Below, piece by piece: positions 44,380 to 57,361 of a stretch of 64,000 nucleotides of DNA. This DNA is from Nymphaea colorata (lineage: Eukaryota; Streptophyta; Magnoliopsida; Nymphaeales; Nymphaeaceae). Every line of letters starts with the position of its first letter. Positions within the stretch are counted from its first letter, which is position 1. A program made the translations under genes and the position numbers. The stretch is from positions 1,612,001-1,676,000 of the forward strand of contig NC_045145.1 in NCBI RefSeq assembly GCF_008831285.2, written 5' to 3'. The notes under the pieces are model-generated. The model worked only from the letters and a program-made list of their open reading frames with translations. It was not told the origin of the DNA and made no database searches.

Positions 44380-46518
44380 TCCACTCCAAGAACGTTTGCA
44401 TCACTGAAATTGCTCGTTGCATGCAATAGCTCTCTGGAAGAAATCACTGGGAGTGTAATTTTTTGTAATCTTTCAATGTCATGAGGACGTTTCGACAGCC
44501 CCCTCTTTCTACAGCATGAGATACCAATGAGTGTCCAAACAAAGACCATAAGTGCTGAGCCTCCAATTGTGCAAGCGGCAATGACTCTGGCCGCATTGCT
44601 GTTATTTTGCCTCTCTGTTTTGTCTACGGACAATGGGACATGGAATTTGCGAGCTCCACAAAGTGCATAGTTCCCGAGGAACGACTCGGCAGAAAGGTTT
44701 GCAAACATTCCACCAGTTGGAATCTCTCCTTCCAATAGATTGAAGGACAAGTCCAAGACCTGGATATGTTGAAGTTTCTCCAATGATTTTGGTATCTCAG
44801 CGGAAAGCTTGTTATGGGAAAGGTCAATAGTGTCAAGGTTTAGCATGTGATCAAGTTGTTCAGGAATGTGACCATCAAATGTGTTCCGAGAGAGATTCAA
44901 ATACTCTAGCATTTGGAGCTTTGATAATGATGCAGGCAACTTCCCACTCAGCTTTTTTGCAGAGATATCCATGTGGTTCATCGTGGCAAAATTCCTGAGA
45001 CCCAAAGGCAGGTGACCAGTGAAGGAGTTGTCCCGCAAGTATAGCTTCAACAAGTCTTCAACTCACAAATACTAGGTGGTAGTGTTGATGACAAATTGTT
45101 TGATGTTAGATCCAACTCTTGCAAACTTGTGAAATTGTTTATAGAGCTTGAAATTGACCCAATTAGCATGTTGTGATCAATATAAAGAACATACATGTGG
45201 ACCAACTGGTAGATCGATAGTGGGATGGGGCCTTCAAATGCATTGTTATCAAGATACAACAGCTGTAAGCTGTGCATCTGTCCTATATTTGGTAGAATGA
45301 GCCCTTTTATTTTGTTGGAACTCAAATATAAGGAAATTAACTTGGTCAAGTTGGGTAAGCCCAATGGGATAGTACCTTCAATCAGATTAGAGGGAAGATG
45401 AAGTCTCCACAAGGTAGTTGCCAGATTTCCAACAGAGGCCGGAAAAATGCCATTCAGAAGGTTTTGTGACAGATCAACTTCCTCTAGCAGTCGCTTGTTG
45501 GTGAAGGATGTGAGAATGGAGAGCTCACGGTTGCCAGGGACATTGGTCAACATATTTCCCCAAAGGATAAGGTGCCTGAGTTGTGATAGACTACCTAATT
45601 CTAATGGTATCGTACCACTAAATTCATTGTTTTCTGCAGCAAGAAGTTGAAGTCTTGTAGCATTAGAAAGAGAAGCCGGGAGCGGGCCATCAAAATTGTT
45701 TGTACCCATATAGAGTCCTTGGAGAATGGGCAGGAAGCAGCCAGCATCGTTTGGGAGATGCCCTGTTAGTTGGTTGGTCATGAAACTCAAAGTCTCAATA
45801 GCAGATAGGTTAAACAAGCTCTTAGGCAGTGTACCAGTGAGATTGTTCATTTCCACAATAAATAATGTCAGACGGGATATGCTTCCCAACTAGGAAGTGA
45901 TGTTCCTGTGCATATGATTTTGACCAATATTAAGGTGCTCCAGCTTTGAGAGGTTGGCAAAAGTGTCCAGCAAACTGCCTAGGAACTCTGGAATGCTTCC
46001 ATAAAATTCGTTTTCTATTACTGAAAGTACTTGGATACGAGGACAATGGCTCAGTGTTTGCGGGATCAACCCTTCAAAATTGTTTTTGCGTATGAAAAGA
46101 TTCTCTAATGGAGGGAGACGACTAAAATCAACGAGAAGTTGACCATGGAAACTGTCGTTCGAGAGATCAAGGACCTGTAAGAAGGAGAGATTGATGATGT
46201 ATGGGGAGAGAGTACCTTAAAGTGCCTTTTCAGAGAGGTTCAGGAACGACCGCATGAAACTCCAGTCCAGTCGCAGAAGGAGATGTTGGAATTCCAATTT
46301 GATAACACATTATGAGGGTCTTTAGTGACGAGGGATTTGAAAGACAGCAATGCGAATTGATCAGTCACGTTGCTCAGAGAAACAAGGGCTGAGGGAACCT
46401 CCCCTTGATAGAGAACCACAATGAAGGTGAAGGAGGACAAACACAAAAGAAAGGTAAGCAGAAAAGTGACCGGCCGGTGGTTACCATGTCTGTCCAATTT
46501 TCTATGCAAAACATGCAC

Positions 46519-49500
46519 TTACAGAAGACGAAGGTAGGTCTTTAATTTATGTATGGATTGACTTCTAGAAAATTTGTGCGTTTCTTTACAAATTGAAGAA
46601 GACTCAGGTCTACTGCTTTGAAACATATTGCCTCACAATTCCAAATCCAGCCGCACAACTAATGATCACATCAACGAGACTTTCTGTTGGCGGCCCTTAT
46701 CTTATTTTACTTTACCAGTTTTCCACTCTATTCATCCCAAATGAAAGTTGCCAATTTGAATTTTTTTTTAAGATTCCCAGAGCTGCGCTTCGACCATAGT
46801 CACAAAGATTGTTTTTTCCTTTTAAGTGGAGGAGCTTTTTCTCATGGACGAGCTTAAAACAGATAAAAATAATGGAAAATATGGTACATTTTTAGAAAAA
46901 ATGGAAAAAACTTAAAAGTCAGAGAAAAATCAAATAAATGAGGAACTAATAAGGTGACATTAAAAAAATGGATAAGAAATAGATAGGAATTAGAAAGTTG
47001 AAACAAGCAGTTTGACAATAAAAATGAGTGAAAAAACCCTACAGTGAAAAAATGACTAAATCAATTTGATTCTATCCACCTGTTATTGTTTTTTTATTAG
47101 TTTTTATACCTTGTTCAATTATGTTTAAAAATAATATAATTTTTAATATTTTGTTTTGACTCGCAACTACATCATCTAAACCACCAGACTGGAGTTAGGC
47201 CAACTTTATCCAATCATTTCAAAAGCAGATTTTTTTTTCAGCATCGCAGTCACACTGTTGTGGCTGGCTGTGTTGAATATGAATGCCTATTGATTCATAT
47301 ATTTTTTCAACTTTGTTCACCATGGTTGCATAGAGAAACAAGGGCTGAGGACGTCTCCCTTTGGCCAAGTAGCTGAGGCAACCGACTGTGTGTTTAAAAG
47401 TTAGATTCAGATTTAGTTGAGTATTTAAAATTCAAATCGGCTCGAAAGGGACGAGACATGCATTTCCAGTACATTAAATGCTTCCGTTCAGTGGTCAAAC
47501 TCGACGTAGTTCTTTCCTTATGTGATATTTCTTTTTTATTGTTAATTAATTTTTATATTCTTCAATTCATTTTTTTCTGAAAGGAAATTTGGATTTTTAA
47601 TTTTTTCTTTATCCAAAGATGCGATAATATTCAAAAGTCATGTTCAGACCTAAGGCTTATCATGGATCCAAATATGATGAGGATTAAGTAGAATTTCCTA
47701 CCGAAGACCTCCAAAAAATTGACTCATATTGAGTGAGTCAGCTGCATTTATCACTGACCTACTCTGCCCAGCGTCTTGAATGCCAAAGGCATCAATCTAA
47801 GTAAATGCGCTGTGCAGCGCATGGCCATTACACTTGTCCACAGTCATCGTCAGTTGCCACTAGGTTTTCTAATAGATCAAAGACATAACTGTATTATTGA
47901 GGAGCCCATAAAAGCTTGGTGTGTATTATTACGACTTAAGGGATCATTTAACGGTAGAGACACTTTGTAAGTGTCCCATGAATTAGCCCCAAAGATTGAG
48001 AAAGGTTCATTTGAGCACTAGAACTATTATTTTACAAACCTGCTCCAATTGTGGGATAGATTCGTGGGACACTCAAAAAATATCCATGCTGCAAAACTAC
48101 TTCTAAGGAGGACATGCATATATAATTAGATTGAGTTTTCCTGCCATTGCATGACCAAACTGATTATGGGATGACGCACATGCAAGAGAACATTGCTTTT
48201 CTTCTATATATGATGATGATGTTCAGATTATTTTGCACCAACTGCCTTCTGTAAGTATTATTGTGTCAATCATAAAGAATATGATTGTCTTTCAGATTAT
48301 TTTGCACACCAACTGCCTTCTGTAAGTAGTTAATTGTGTCAATCACTACAAGGGGAACATATCGATTGTCCTTCTGGCTGATGAGACCATTTCTGCCTTG
48401 CTCCATTGTCTGCCCTTAGTACAGGGCAAAATATGAATGGAGTTGTTGAGTGATAAAATATAAGATCTCATTCATCAACCATTAATTTCCTGTCCAATTT
48501 TTTAATCAATGGGCACTCAGTACAGCTAGCCATCATGGTGAGATGGCGTTGTCTTGAAAGTACGAAATGGCAAAGCCAAAGCTTTGTTGTCTTGCTAACT
48601 GGAAAATTCTTCAAAGACTGGCTGGCCTTGAACTTTGAATGACATGTACATTGACCTTGACTTTGAAATTTGTTCGAAATTTGCTCGTGACTTGACAAAA
48701 TCAGCTTTTGAAACGAGTGGATGAAGTTGCCTAGCAAATTCCATGTTGTCGGCCGATCTGGTGATTTAAATGACTTCTTTGTGAATCAACATAAAATATG
48801 AAAAATTATATTCTTGTTGAAAAATAAACAAACAGTATAAAAGACTAATTAAAAACAGCTTTTTTTTTTAAAACAGGTGGGCAATTGACAACTTTGCAAG
48901 ACCAAGAAAAAGACTCATGCATCACCACCAACACATAACCTAGTTTACAAATGGTTTCTCGGTTATGCTGGAACTTTTGAATTCATGAAAGAACTTTGGG
49001 ATTAATTTGAGGCAAGTAATGCATCCTGTTGCTGCTTTATCAGGACGAAGAAACAAACATTCAACAGTCGACGGCAGAATCACCACCAAATTTCTCAAAC
49101 AGAAGTGAAAGAAATGCTCTCTGTCATTTCATTGTATTACTTGTTACTTGTTAGTCAAAAGCAGAATTTATGTTGCATGAACAACTTGCTGGGGAACTAA
49201 TTGTGAAGCAAAATCAATCTGTGCAATGGAGAAATATCAGCAGAGCTGCAATTAACTAATGCTGATATACATGGTGATGTTTGCCAAGAATTGACTCAAC
49301 CCTTCAAAAGCACACAGAAGGAAGCAAGCCAAAACAGACAGATACATGTTAGCGGTTAAACTGCACAAAAAGAGAGCTTAATTTCTATGTAAGACTGAAG
49401 GTGCCAAAAAGTGTATTATTTGACAATCATTTCTTTGGCGACTTATAGCATAACCGGTACTCAAATATTTAATCCACAAGAAAAATAAGATCAACATTAC

Positions 49501-51353
49501 TTGTACAAGCATATCAATGCTCTATATGTTAAAATGTGTGGTCAGAACCAAACTATAGTTTCAAAATTTTAATAGGCACCAAAATAGAATTTTTCAAATT
49601 TTTTATATACGTTAAACTAAAATTTATTAAATTTACATATCAATGTTTGAATTTCTTAAAACATCCGTCCTGTTGTGTATTGTAACTATGGGTCTGTCTG
49701 AAGTACTACTAGCAATTTTGGCTTGATACATAATATCCTGTTAGTTGTTGTGGAATTTTATTAGCTTAATGATTTACCCAATAATAAAAAGGCAAAAGCC
49801 AAAAATCAACAATCGAAAATCATAGCAACAAAAGAACATGAATTTAATGAGCTTTCTTTTGGCAATGTTTCATAACATATTCTATTGATGTTTTAATCAA
49901 TTGAATGGATTTCGCTTTTATCAAAGTGCTTCCTAAATGTTGTTTGTCACATTCAGGCCTGTACATGAGTATAAAAATTCAATCACGCACTTAGTATGCT
50001 GCACATATATTTCGGATGCTTATATCTAGCTTCAGGCTAGTAATCAAACCTGTGATTGGTCATACTTATTATAGCTGATAAGAAATCACAGATCCAGTAG
50101 ATGTGACCATCACATACAGATTCTAGTATTTGGATCACTATGTTACTGGAATGACAAGAATCCAGCATACATAAGTCAAAGCACATAAATAAGCAATTAT
50201 TTCACATAAGACTGTATAAATATCACAATCATATATACCTGTGGAAGATAAGCTGATGCTCCAAAAAAATAAAAAATCAAAATATCATTTAAATGCTTGC
50301 AGCTCTAGGAACAAAGCAGGAAGTATGGGTCGACTGGTAATCACAACAGTATATTATTGTGGTATGTATCTGCCCTAATATTTAGGGCAGATTCATGGAA
50401 TGTTGTAACATAATATTACATAAATCAGCATAATATTTGCGACAGATATATAGAATAGTTACATACTGTTATTGTTGCCAAACGGTACCCAAAATCAAGA
50501 TAAGATATAAGTATATGCAGCATTGTTGGCTCGAACTTCACTCAAACTCAAACTGCTGATGCTAAACTCAGGCCAAGATTGGGCTGAAGCTTAGCCAGGC
50601 CATTATTTAAAAAAAAAATCAATTTGAACATGAGTAGAAACAGCCGAATTGAGTTGGAACTTGCTAGCAAGGGGGACATCTGATGTAGCTGTTTATTGTC
50701 GTGATGATATTGTAAATAATCTTTTACATGTTATCTTATTGATCTTACTCAAGTTTACGTAAGTTAAGCTTGCCAAGCTCAAACTCTACTCGTTTACTTA
50801 ACTTTAACCCAAACACGGCTCGTTTATTAGATAAGTTGAGCTCGATCTGAGTTTAACTAAGAGAGGCCAAGAGTGAATCGGAGTTGGCTTGCTTAAAAAA
50901 TCTGAACTCTTTGCTTCAAATAATGAAAACCACTGTTGTTCAGTCGATTCCAACGTTCCATAATTCATTAGCTTTGTAAAAGATTATTTTTATATGTGAA
51001 CTAAGATAGAATATACATACATACATACATATATATAAGTGGGCCATTTGCTTGTTCACGGCAGACGGTAGAGTGCCACCAACAAGTATATTTTCAGCTG
51101 TCACGACAGAAGCAACTCTACAAAGTTTGAGAATTACAGTGCAAGTGTTTGGCCCAATATGGCTGGCTGGATAAGTCCATCAAGATGATTGGTTCAGAGT
51201 AATTAGGTCAACATCTTTCATTCGCTTGCCACCAAATAATCCAAAATAATAAGACCAAAAAATGGAAATTTATTTATTTATTTGCTTATTGGTAGCGGCA
51301 ATTTTGCTGCGTTTAATTATAATTAATTAAATATTGTCCTTATGGTGTATCAG
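46519..51353. other. about 4.8 kb with no recognisable gene; small tandem duplication
   Basis: No exon is identified. A 69-bp tandem duplication lies at 48,223-48,360: TCAGATTATTTTGCAC starts at 48,223 and 48,292 and each copy ends with TTGTGTCAATCA. GCTCGA-type words at about 50,525-50,840 resemble the dispersed repeat at 8.9 kb. A (CATA)n run lies at about 51,012-51,037. Confidence 0.45.
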
Positions 51354-51500
51354 GATGTGATGTTTGGTGGCACCGAGACGGTGGCATCGGCCATAGCATG
51401 GGCCATGACTGAGCTCATGCACAACCCCAGGGAGATGGTCAAGCTGCAGGAGGAGTTGACGAGGGAAGTGGGTCTGGACCGCCATCTAAACGATAACTAA
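51354..51500 (+). pseudogene. cytochrome P450 CYP84A-like (ferulate 5-hydroxylase) exon fragment
   Basis: An acceptor (GGTGTATCAG ending 51,353) opens DVMFGGTETVASAIAWAMTE, then LMHNPREMVKLQEELTREVG and LDR. The GGTET motif is the oxygen-binding I-helix (A/G)Gx(D/E)T of P450s, and the wording is closest to CYP84A, which hydroxylates lignin precursors at C5 to make syringyl units. After LDR the frame reads HLNDN and stops (51,498-51,500), where the family continues RVEESD. The fragment is cut at about 51,484. No heme-binding or upstream exon is present. Confidence 0.8.
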
Positions 51501-52560
51501 GGGGCAAGACAGAGGCTGTGTCCTGGCTATAGAGTAATTGAAAATCCCGTGGGTCACTGCAACCCCATTCAGCCCAAGCCCATTTCTCTGAAGAAGATAC
51601 ATCATGCCTTGGTTTGTCCAAGAAACACTGCAATACTTCATGCAGTGAACAAATAAGACCATCTAAACCGAGAAGGAAAGCCTCAAATAGCAAACCTGGT
51701 AATATGGACAATACCGGTGCACACATAAGAAAAACCATTTTGTAAAGACAAAAATATAAATAAAAAAATAAAAAGATTGTAAAGGACATTTCTTTTAAAC
51801 AAATAACCAAAATGTCCTTCCATTCTTTACCCACACAACTTTCTCTCTGTCTAAGAAGTACCATTAGGTGCCGAACCCATAAGGACGGAAGATTGCAGAT
51901 TGCGGGAACTCATAGGGAAGAAAATAGATCACTTGGGATGTGGGTGGCCGTACACCAAGAGGTAGAAGCCCGAGAACCAAAACAGAGCAGTCAACCGTTA
52001 GGCCAATGGCTACACCAAAAAAATGCCAAAGGGTTGAAAAACTATGCGAATTGATCACTACAAGTTCTTTGGAACTCTGTCAGTTTAGAGTAAGCACAAC
52101 TTACATCGAAACTTCAAACCAAGACGGAGTTCCAAATAGAAAATCGCTATTTAAGTCGAAACTTCAAACCAAAATGGGGTCAGCTTGAACAAACCACAAG
52201 GTTGGGACCTCCTGTGCCTTTGTTAACTTTCAATCCTCAAACCCAAGCCTATCTCCCCTCGTAGGGCTAAGCATCCAGCAAGTCCAAAAAATTAGTTGGG
52301 TTGATTCGACAGGGCTCCATTCAATATATTTTTTAATATCTTTTTATTTTAATAATGATATATATTTTATTATTAAAAATATCTTTTATAGTAAAAAATT
52401 TTATTTTATATTTAAAAAATATTTTTTAATTTTAATTGAATCAAGCCCGAACTCAAGTTTTAGGTGTCATGCTAGCTTAAGTCCGACTCTTATCTAACCA
52501 GCCAGCTTGATGCTCAAGCCTATCCCAACAGTCTTGCCACTAAGATCTGATTGCCTGCAA
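51501..52560. other. no gene found; probable retroelement-derived sequence
   Basis: Downstream (on the minus strand) of the copia fragment that follows. A CGAAACTTCAAACCAA motif occurs twice (52,107 and 52,159), and 52,320-52,440 is extremely AT-rich. The 141-codon minus-strand frame (51,864-51,439) covers the P450 fragment's antisense and is not a gene. Confidence 0.35.
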
Positions 52561-52840
52561 CCCCCTTCAATCTGCTCTTTGGATGATGTTCAACTCACAA
52601 CAATGGTTCCTTGAGCAACTTTGTCCCCACCAAAATGAACATTCACTTCAATGTGCTGGCTTCTATTATGAAAAAGTTGGAATAGCTACTAAATATTTTG
52701 CACTCACATTGTCACACCATATGGATGGAGGATTTTTTTCGTTCTTATTCGATCAGCCTCTATGCTAGACTGAGAAATAACTTGCTGTTTCTTTGAACTT
52801 CCTGCAACAAGATTCAGTCCCAAGAAGGCTGCATTAATGT
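52561..52840 (-). pseudogene. Ty1/copia RNase H remnant
   Basis: On the minus strand, across frames: FLGLNLVAGSSKKQQVISQS, SIEAD, then PSIWCDNVSA, HIEVNVHF and DKVAQGTIVV. These correspond to the conserved SSKKQ, SS-EAEY, CDN-SA and HIEID-HF blocks of the copia RNase H end. It carries stops and frame changes. No reverse transcriptase is attached upstream and no LTR could be bounded downstream, so it is a separate, older fragment from the element at 55.4-56.9 kb. Confidence 0.75.
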
Positions 52841-55358
52841 TGACCATCGATCAATCATTTGGGCATTCGGCCCTATCTGCATCACTATATATATATGAAC
52901 TTTTTGTTCTTGGATGGTTTGAGCAGAAAGTTGCAGATATTCACTACCAGCCCAAAGAAGATTGTCAAACAAAATGGTCAAAGGAACAGATCACAAGACA
53001 TGACGTTATCAAGGACAAACGGTCCTCTCCTGAACAAACATATTGAACTAGAGATTGAGTGATCCATCCATGGAAGATGGCACAAACAACACACAAAGGT
53101 ATAACAAAAACAGACAACATCAACGAATTCAAGAGTGTGAATCCAAAGGAGAATTTGAAAATTCTAATGCATCACACACTAACGATCTTCCGGCAACCCT
53201 ATCACCGAAACCAACAATTCAACCAGAAATCATAGAGTTACACACCAAAGCAGACGAAGTTGGATATTTTTTTTTCATGTCCAAGAAATAAGAACGAGAA
53301 GGAATGAAACAATCATGAATACATCCAATCCATGGGCACCTGAATGGTCTTCCACAAATCCAGTCATCTAAAGGCCATTGGACCTAGAAATCCCAAAAAC
53401 ATTCTTCAACAGAGTTTCTAGGAAAAGATCAAGCAAGAAACAACTGCTAGGCTTATCAACTCAATCAGTTGATTGAGAATGAAGGACACTGAAAAAGAAG
53501 GCAAGAAAGAACTAAATTCATACAATCAAATACGATCAGTACATAAGTTTCAATCAATCTCAGGCTCTCAAAATAATTTTAAAAACAAGAGTGACAAAAA
53601 GAATTACTAATCGGCAAGGCTGCTTGTGTCAGCTGGCCTGGGTCCCGGGTACCCTGCGGCGGCTCGGCCTGCTGCCCAGGTCTACGTGTCAGTGCTCTGA
53701 TGCTCTCTCTCTCTTCCCGGCTTCTTGCTTTTGCCAGGAAATTTTTGAGAGAACCATAGCGGTTGGCGGGGTTATTATAGAAAATTTTCACATCGTCCTT
53801 ATAACTTGCTGTAATTTTGAAAAGTGCCTTCACATTTTCAATTTCTTAATAGAAACCCTTCTTTTTCCCACCGACTGCTTAACAGGTATTTGCTTTATCT
53901 TAAAAAATTTATAGTTATATATTGTCAAAACTCTTCTATATCGCACAAATAGGGCCATTTATTTAGTGAGTAAAATAAGCACTCGAAGTCTGGAATTTCC
54001 AATTTTACAAGATAAAGAAATTACCAGCTCCAATGCAATAGATCAAGATTTATAAGAATAAAAAATATGTAGCCTTTTCAAGTAATAAATTAATTTATAC
54101 AACTAAACACTCAACATTTTTTAAAACATCTCAAACACATCTATGTGGCTGCTTTTAGAAAAAAAGCCAAATGAATGAACCATGAGCAGGCCGCTCTTCC
54201 ACTAATTCTCATAAGTTGTTCTTATTGGTATACCATCCTTTCTCTCTTTGTTTAATTTTGATTTAGAAAGGAGGATGCTGAGATGAAAGATGAATACAAT
54301 CAAATTTTCATATTAAAAGAACTCGAGATTCATTCTCTTTTTCCCCTCTCTGCTTTTTCCATATACATATATATATATAGATATAGATATATAGAGAGAG
54401 AGAGAGAGAGATGAAATTGGTACGCACTTGACCATTTGATTTTTCCAGGATAAAAGTTTGAGAGAAATTCAAACAGAAAAAAGGTTATGTTTTAGTCTTT
54501 GGCCATTAAAAAAAATGGAAAATAGCCTGATATCTTGGAAAAAAATGAAAAAAAGGCTGATTTGGAAAGAGAGAAATTGGTAGGCACGTGACCATTTGAT
54601 TTTTCCAAGAGAAAAGTGAGAGAGAAAGTCAAAGAGAAAGGAAGAGGTGGTATTTTAGTCTTTGGCCGTTGAAAGCACAATCGCTTAAACAGTAAACAAC
54701 CAGTTGTAAACAGTCTGCATCATAAGCTACTTGCTAATAAATCAGTTGCACATGAGAATATTATCAGTGGTTAAACACTGATGACTAGGTATTTTACCTT
54801 TAACATACCATAACCATAAAATACAATCTTCCCATGGTTGCAGCTCAATATTCAAGTGTTTGGCACAGCTGTATAATGGACAAACTTTTTATACATAAAG
54901 AAATAACTCAAATATCAAAACTGAAATCGTCTTTCAGGGAACTACACTTGGCAAACACATTTAAGTAGCTTACCTTTCCATTGAAAACTCTTAATTCTTC
55001 AAGTCGCAACAGGAATTAATTCCATTTCCTAGCAAACAAATGGAACTCTCCAAGACATGCCTTTTTACCCTAGGAAAACCCAACAAGAGGGTATGAAATG
55101 AGACCAATTTTCCTACGTTCATAAATATGCCAAGTTAAGCCCATAGATGCCACACGAATTCTTGAAGAAACTTCATCAATTAAGACATGGACTAAGAAAA
55201 ATAACAATAGAGTGTTACCCAAGAGGGAGACAGAGAGCAAGATTGCTCTTCTTGACTCCTTATGTAGTTCACAGGATTCTGTTTTCTGATCTTTGAAAAT
55301 GCTGCATTCTGCCGCTCTAACATTGTCAAGTACTTTGGCATAAACTTAATTGTAAGCC
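52841..55358. other. no recognisable gene
   Basis: Small open frames (52,837-53,046; 53,055-53,291; 53,591-53,914) have no known motif. AT and GA simple repeats occur at about 54,361-54,411. An AAATTGGTA(G/C)GCAC(T/G)TGACC block occurs twice (about 54,415 and 54,575), together with following text, as a diverged 160-bp tandem duplication. Confidence 0.45.
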
Positions 55359-55852
55359 TGTAAAAGAGAAAGAAGGATGAAAATGATGAACAAAAGAAAT
55401 TAATGTGGTTCGGAAGAAACATTCCTACTCCACAACTCAGTCATCAATTTCTTGATGATCTGGTTCCCTTAGAACAGTATTTATACATTGCTACGTCTGA
55501 TTCGAATTTGAATCAGTTTCCAGGGCGTACAATCTGTTCGCTTGAATTTCTCCTTTGGTTTTGAATAGGAGAAACTGACATTCTCCCAAAATCCTTCATC
55601 ATTGTGAAGAGGCGTTTTTGTTGCTTGTCGATTGGCTTTGCTTCCATATTTATTGCTCTTAATTTGCAGGCATTCTGATTTATTGCTGGAGCCTTATCAA
55701 GTGTTTTAGTTTCTGGACTCTCGTGGCTGATTTGATTTTCTGCCATATTAGTTATGCCTGATTTCCTGCAGTTATGATCCACGCCTGATCTCCTGGAGTT
55801 ATGAATCATTGAAGATGCATCTGATTTTCTGGAGTGAGCTGGTGTGTTATCA
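55359..55852 (-). mobile_element. 3' LTR (494 bp) of a Ty1/copia retrotransposon
   Basis: On the minus strand it begins TGATAACACACC directly after a purine-rich GGGAGGA tract and ends CTCTTTTACA, giving TG...CA borders. A TATA box (TATAAATA, plus coordinates 55,479-55,486) sits about 370 bases in. The 155-codon minus frame through it (55,980-55,513) is not a gene. The pol remnant lies immediately upstream on the same strand. Confidence 0.75.
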
Positions 55853-56885
55853 TCCTCCCTCAACCGAAGGGAAGGTTGCATACGTAAGCCAAGATGCTGA
55901 ATCATTGCTGAGACAATGGTTTGGTAAAAAGATCTGCAAGCTGACCTTTGGTTGTGATGAATTGAGTATTCATATTTCACAATGCAACTTGTTCACAAAC
56001 AAAATGATAATCGAGTTCCAAAATGTTTCATACGTGAATGAAAGACAGATTTGATAGTGGTATGTAGTGCTGAAATGTTGTCACTCAATAGAATTGGAGC
56101 TTTGGAGAGGTAGACACCGAGATGTTGTAAAATAAAGCTAAGTCATTTGATTTCAGAAGCAGCTCCGGTGAGGGCCTGGTATTCAGCTTCACAGGACGAG
56201 CAAGCAACAGTCAGTTGTTTCTTAGAGCTCCAGATATACAATTTGGACCAAGAAATGTGCAGTATCCTGAAGTCGATCGGCATTTATCTGGACAGCCCGC
56301 CCAGTCTGCATAGAGTACACTCGGAGAGTCAAATCTTGGGATTTATAGAACTGCATACCATATTGAGATGTGCCTCGAACATATCGTATAATGCGTTTCT
56401 AGATTTGAAAATGCTTCATCGTTGGGGTATGCATGAATTGACATGCAAAATTTACTGCATAGGAGAGATCTGGCCATGTAAGGGTCAAGTATTGAAGTGC
56501 ACCTGCAAGAATTCGATATGCGGTAGCATTGGAATAAGGAGCATCAATTTCCTTAGGAGATTTGGAACCAACAGTAATAGGTGCGCTCACTATTTTACAT
56601 TGCTGCATTTGTGCTCTAGAAATAATGTCTTGAGCATATCAAGACTGATGCATAAACAAGCCATTGGAAGTCCTTGCAACTTGAATTCCCAAGACGTAAT
56701 TCATATCACCCAGATCATTCATAGCAAATTGTTGTCTGATGGTGACGAGGAATGACATTATAAATGAATGTGAATTTCCTGTAAGAATGATATCATCAAC
56801 ATACAGTAATAGATTTTAGCCATGATGCACTCCAGTGGATCCGGTAGAATTTGGTGGCTGCGTATGCTGAAATCTAAATTGTTTC
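55853..56885 (-). pseudogene. Ty1/copia pol remnant: reverse transcriptase C-terminal part and RNase H
   Basis: On the minus strand from 56,830: LLLYVDDIILTGNSH (the YVDD catalytic motif), LGDMNYVLGIQV, YRILAGALQYLTLTWPDLSY and RYVRGTSQYG, then RNase H blocks and, near the end, TTKGQLADLFTKPLSQQ at the usual pol terminus. Stops interrupt it (for example after FMHQS and after KHFQI) and later frames shift. Gag, protease, integrase and the start of the reverse transcriptase are missing: the sequence breaks off near 56,885. The long plus-strand frame at 56,147-56,755 is its antisense shadow. Confidence 0.88.
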
Positions 56886-57361
56886 TCTTCCCCTTACTTG
56901 ACCCAATTGATGTGGTTTGTTAACTTTGCGCTAGTCATCCGCTTTGGCCAGCTCAGCTGTCTTGGCCCATCTGTTCGCCTCACACTGGTTGCCCCCTTAC
57001 CTTGGTATGAGGTGGTTCTCTCAAAACTCAAGGCATTCATGATGGGCCGTTGGTTCCCGAGTCGTATATGGTCACCCTTTCACTACCCTCCCCAAGGATC
57101 CTACTTATTCTTTCAAGGAGGTCGGAGGAATCCTTGCTGGGTCTCTTTAGCCGAGGGCTGTCAAGTGTCAAGTTCAATGCCTGGCCCCCATCCAACAAAA
57201 ATAAACAGGCCTGCATGGAGTTGTCGACCCTGCACCCTGTTTTTCCCAATGTCTGTAGGCAGCGCAGAAGGGCCCTCCTGTGTTGACCCCCATTCGAGCC
57301 CCCTGCTGACTCAAGATGGCTTGAGCAGACCGCCCTCAACGAGCCAAACTGCTCCAGCATG
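56886..57361. other. GC-rich insert of unknown origin between copia remnant and duplication C
   Basis: About 475 bases near 53% GC by eye, much above both neighbours. Both strands have long open frames (plus 56,898-57,362, minus 57,360-57,037), but neither reading shows a motif I know. The sharp borders with the copia fragment and with duplication C suggest an inserted piece of another element or gene. Confidence 0.4.

Larger units (their letters stand above)
41734..46518 (-). pseudogene. LRR receptor-like kinase subfamily XII (FLS2/EFR/Xa21 type) pseudogene
   Basis: Nearly full length. In order: signal peptide (FLLTFLLCLSSFTFIVVLY), LRR N-cap with FCDWTGVSC (46,518-46,240), about twenty LRRs (46,240-44,800), a transmembrane helix (about 44,590-44,510), and a kinase split by a 1.76-kb intron at the family's usual place after GTIGYIAP (exon 1 ends 43,847, exon 2 starts 42,086). 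The catalytic loop is HCDLK, the non-RD form typical of immune receptors. Lesions: frameshift near 46,255, TAA near 46,217, TAG near 45,892, frameshift near 45,050, a one-base loss in the GxGxFG loop near 44,385, a 111-bp tandem duplication, and a frameshift with DFG read as YFV near 43,910. Intact relatives detect microbial patterns at the plasma membrane; this copy is dead. Confidence 0.92.

Noticed and set aside
44117-44407. 96-codon plus-strand frame with an internal duplication
   Set aside because: Antisense to the kinase P-loop exon; the duplication is the 111-bp tandem repeat of the real minus-strand gene.
41734-46518. Treating the receptor kinase as intact with extra introns that skip the lesions
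   Set aside because: The lesions fall inside LRR and kinase motifs, no splice sites flank them, and the family has only one intron, at the position already found.
55513-55980. 155-codon minus-strand frame
   Set aside because: It runs from the end of copia pol into the LTR out of frame with pol; the pol frame ends with the usual LADLFTKPL block.
56147-56755. 202-codon open frame on the plus strand
   Set aside because: It is antisense to the copia reverse transcriptase/RNase H, whose minus-strand reading has YVDD and other family motifs.
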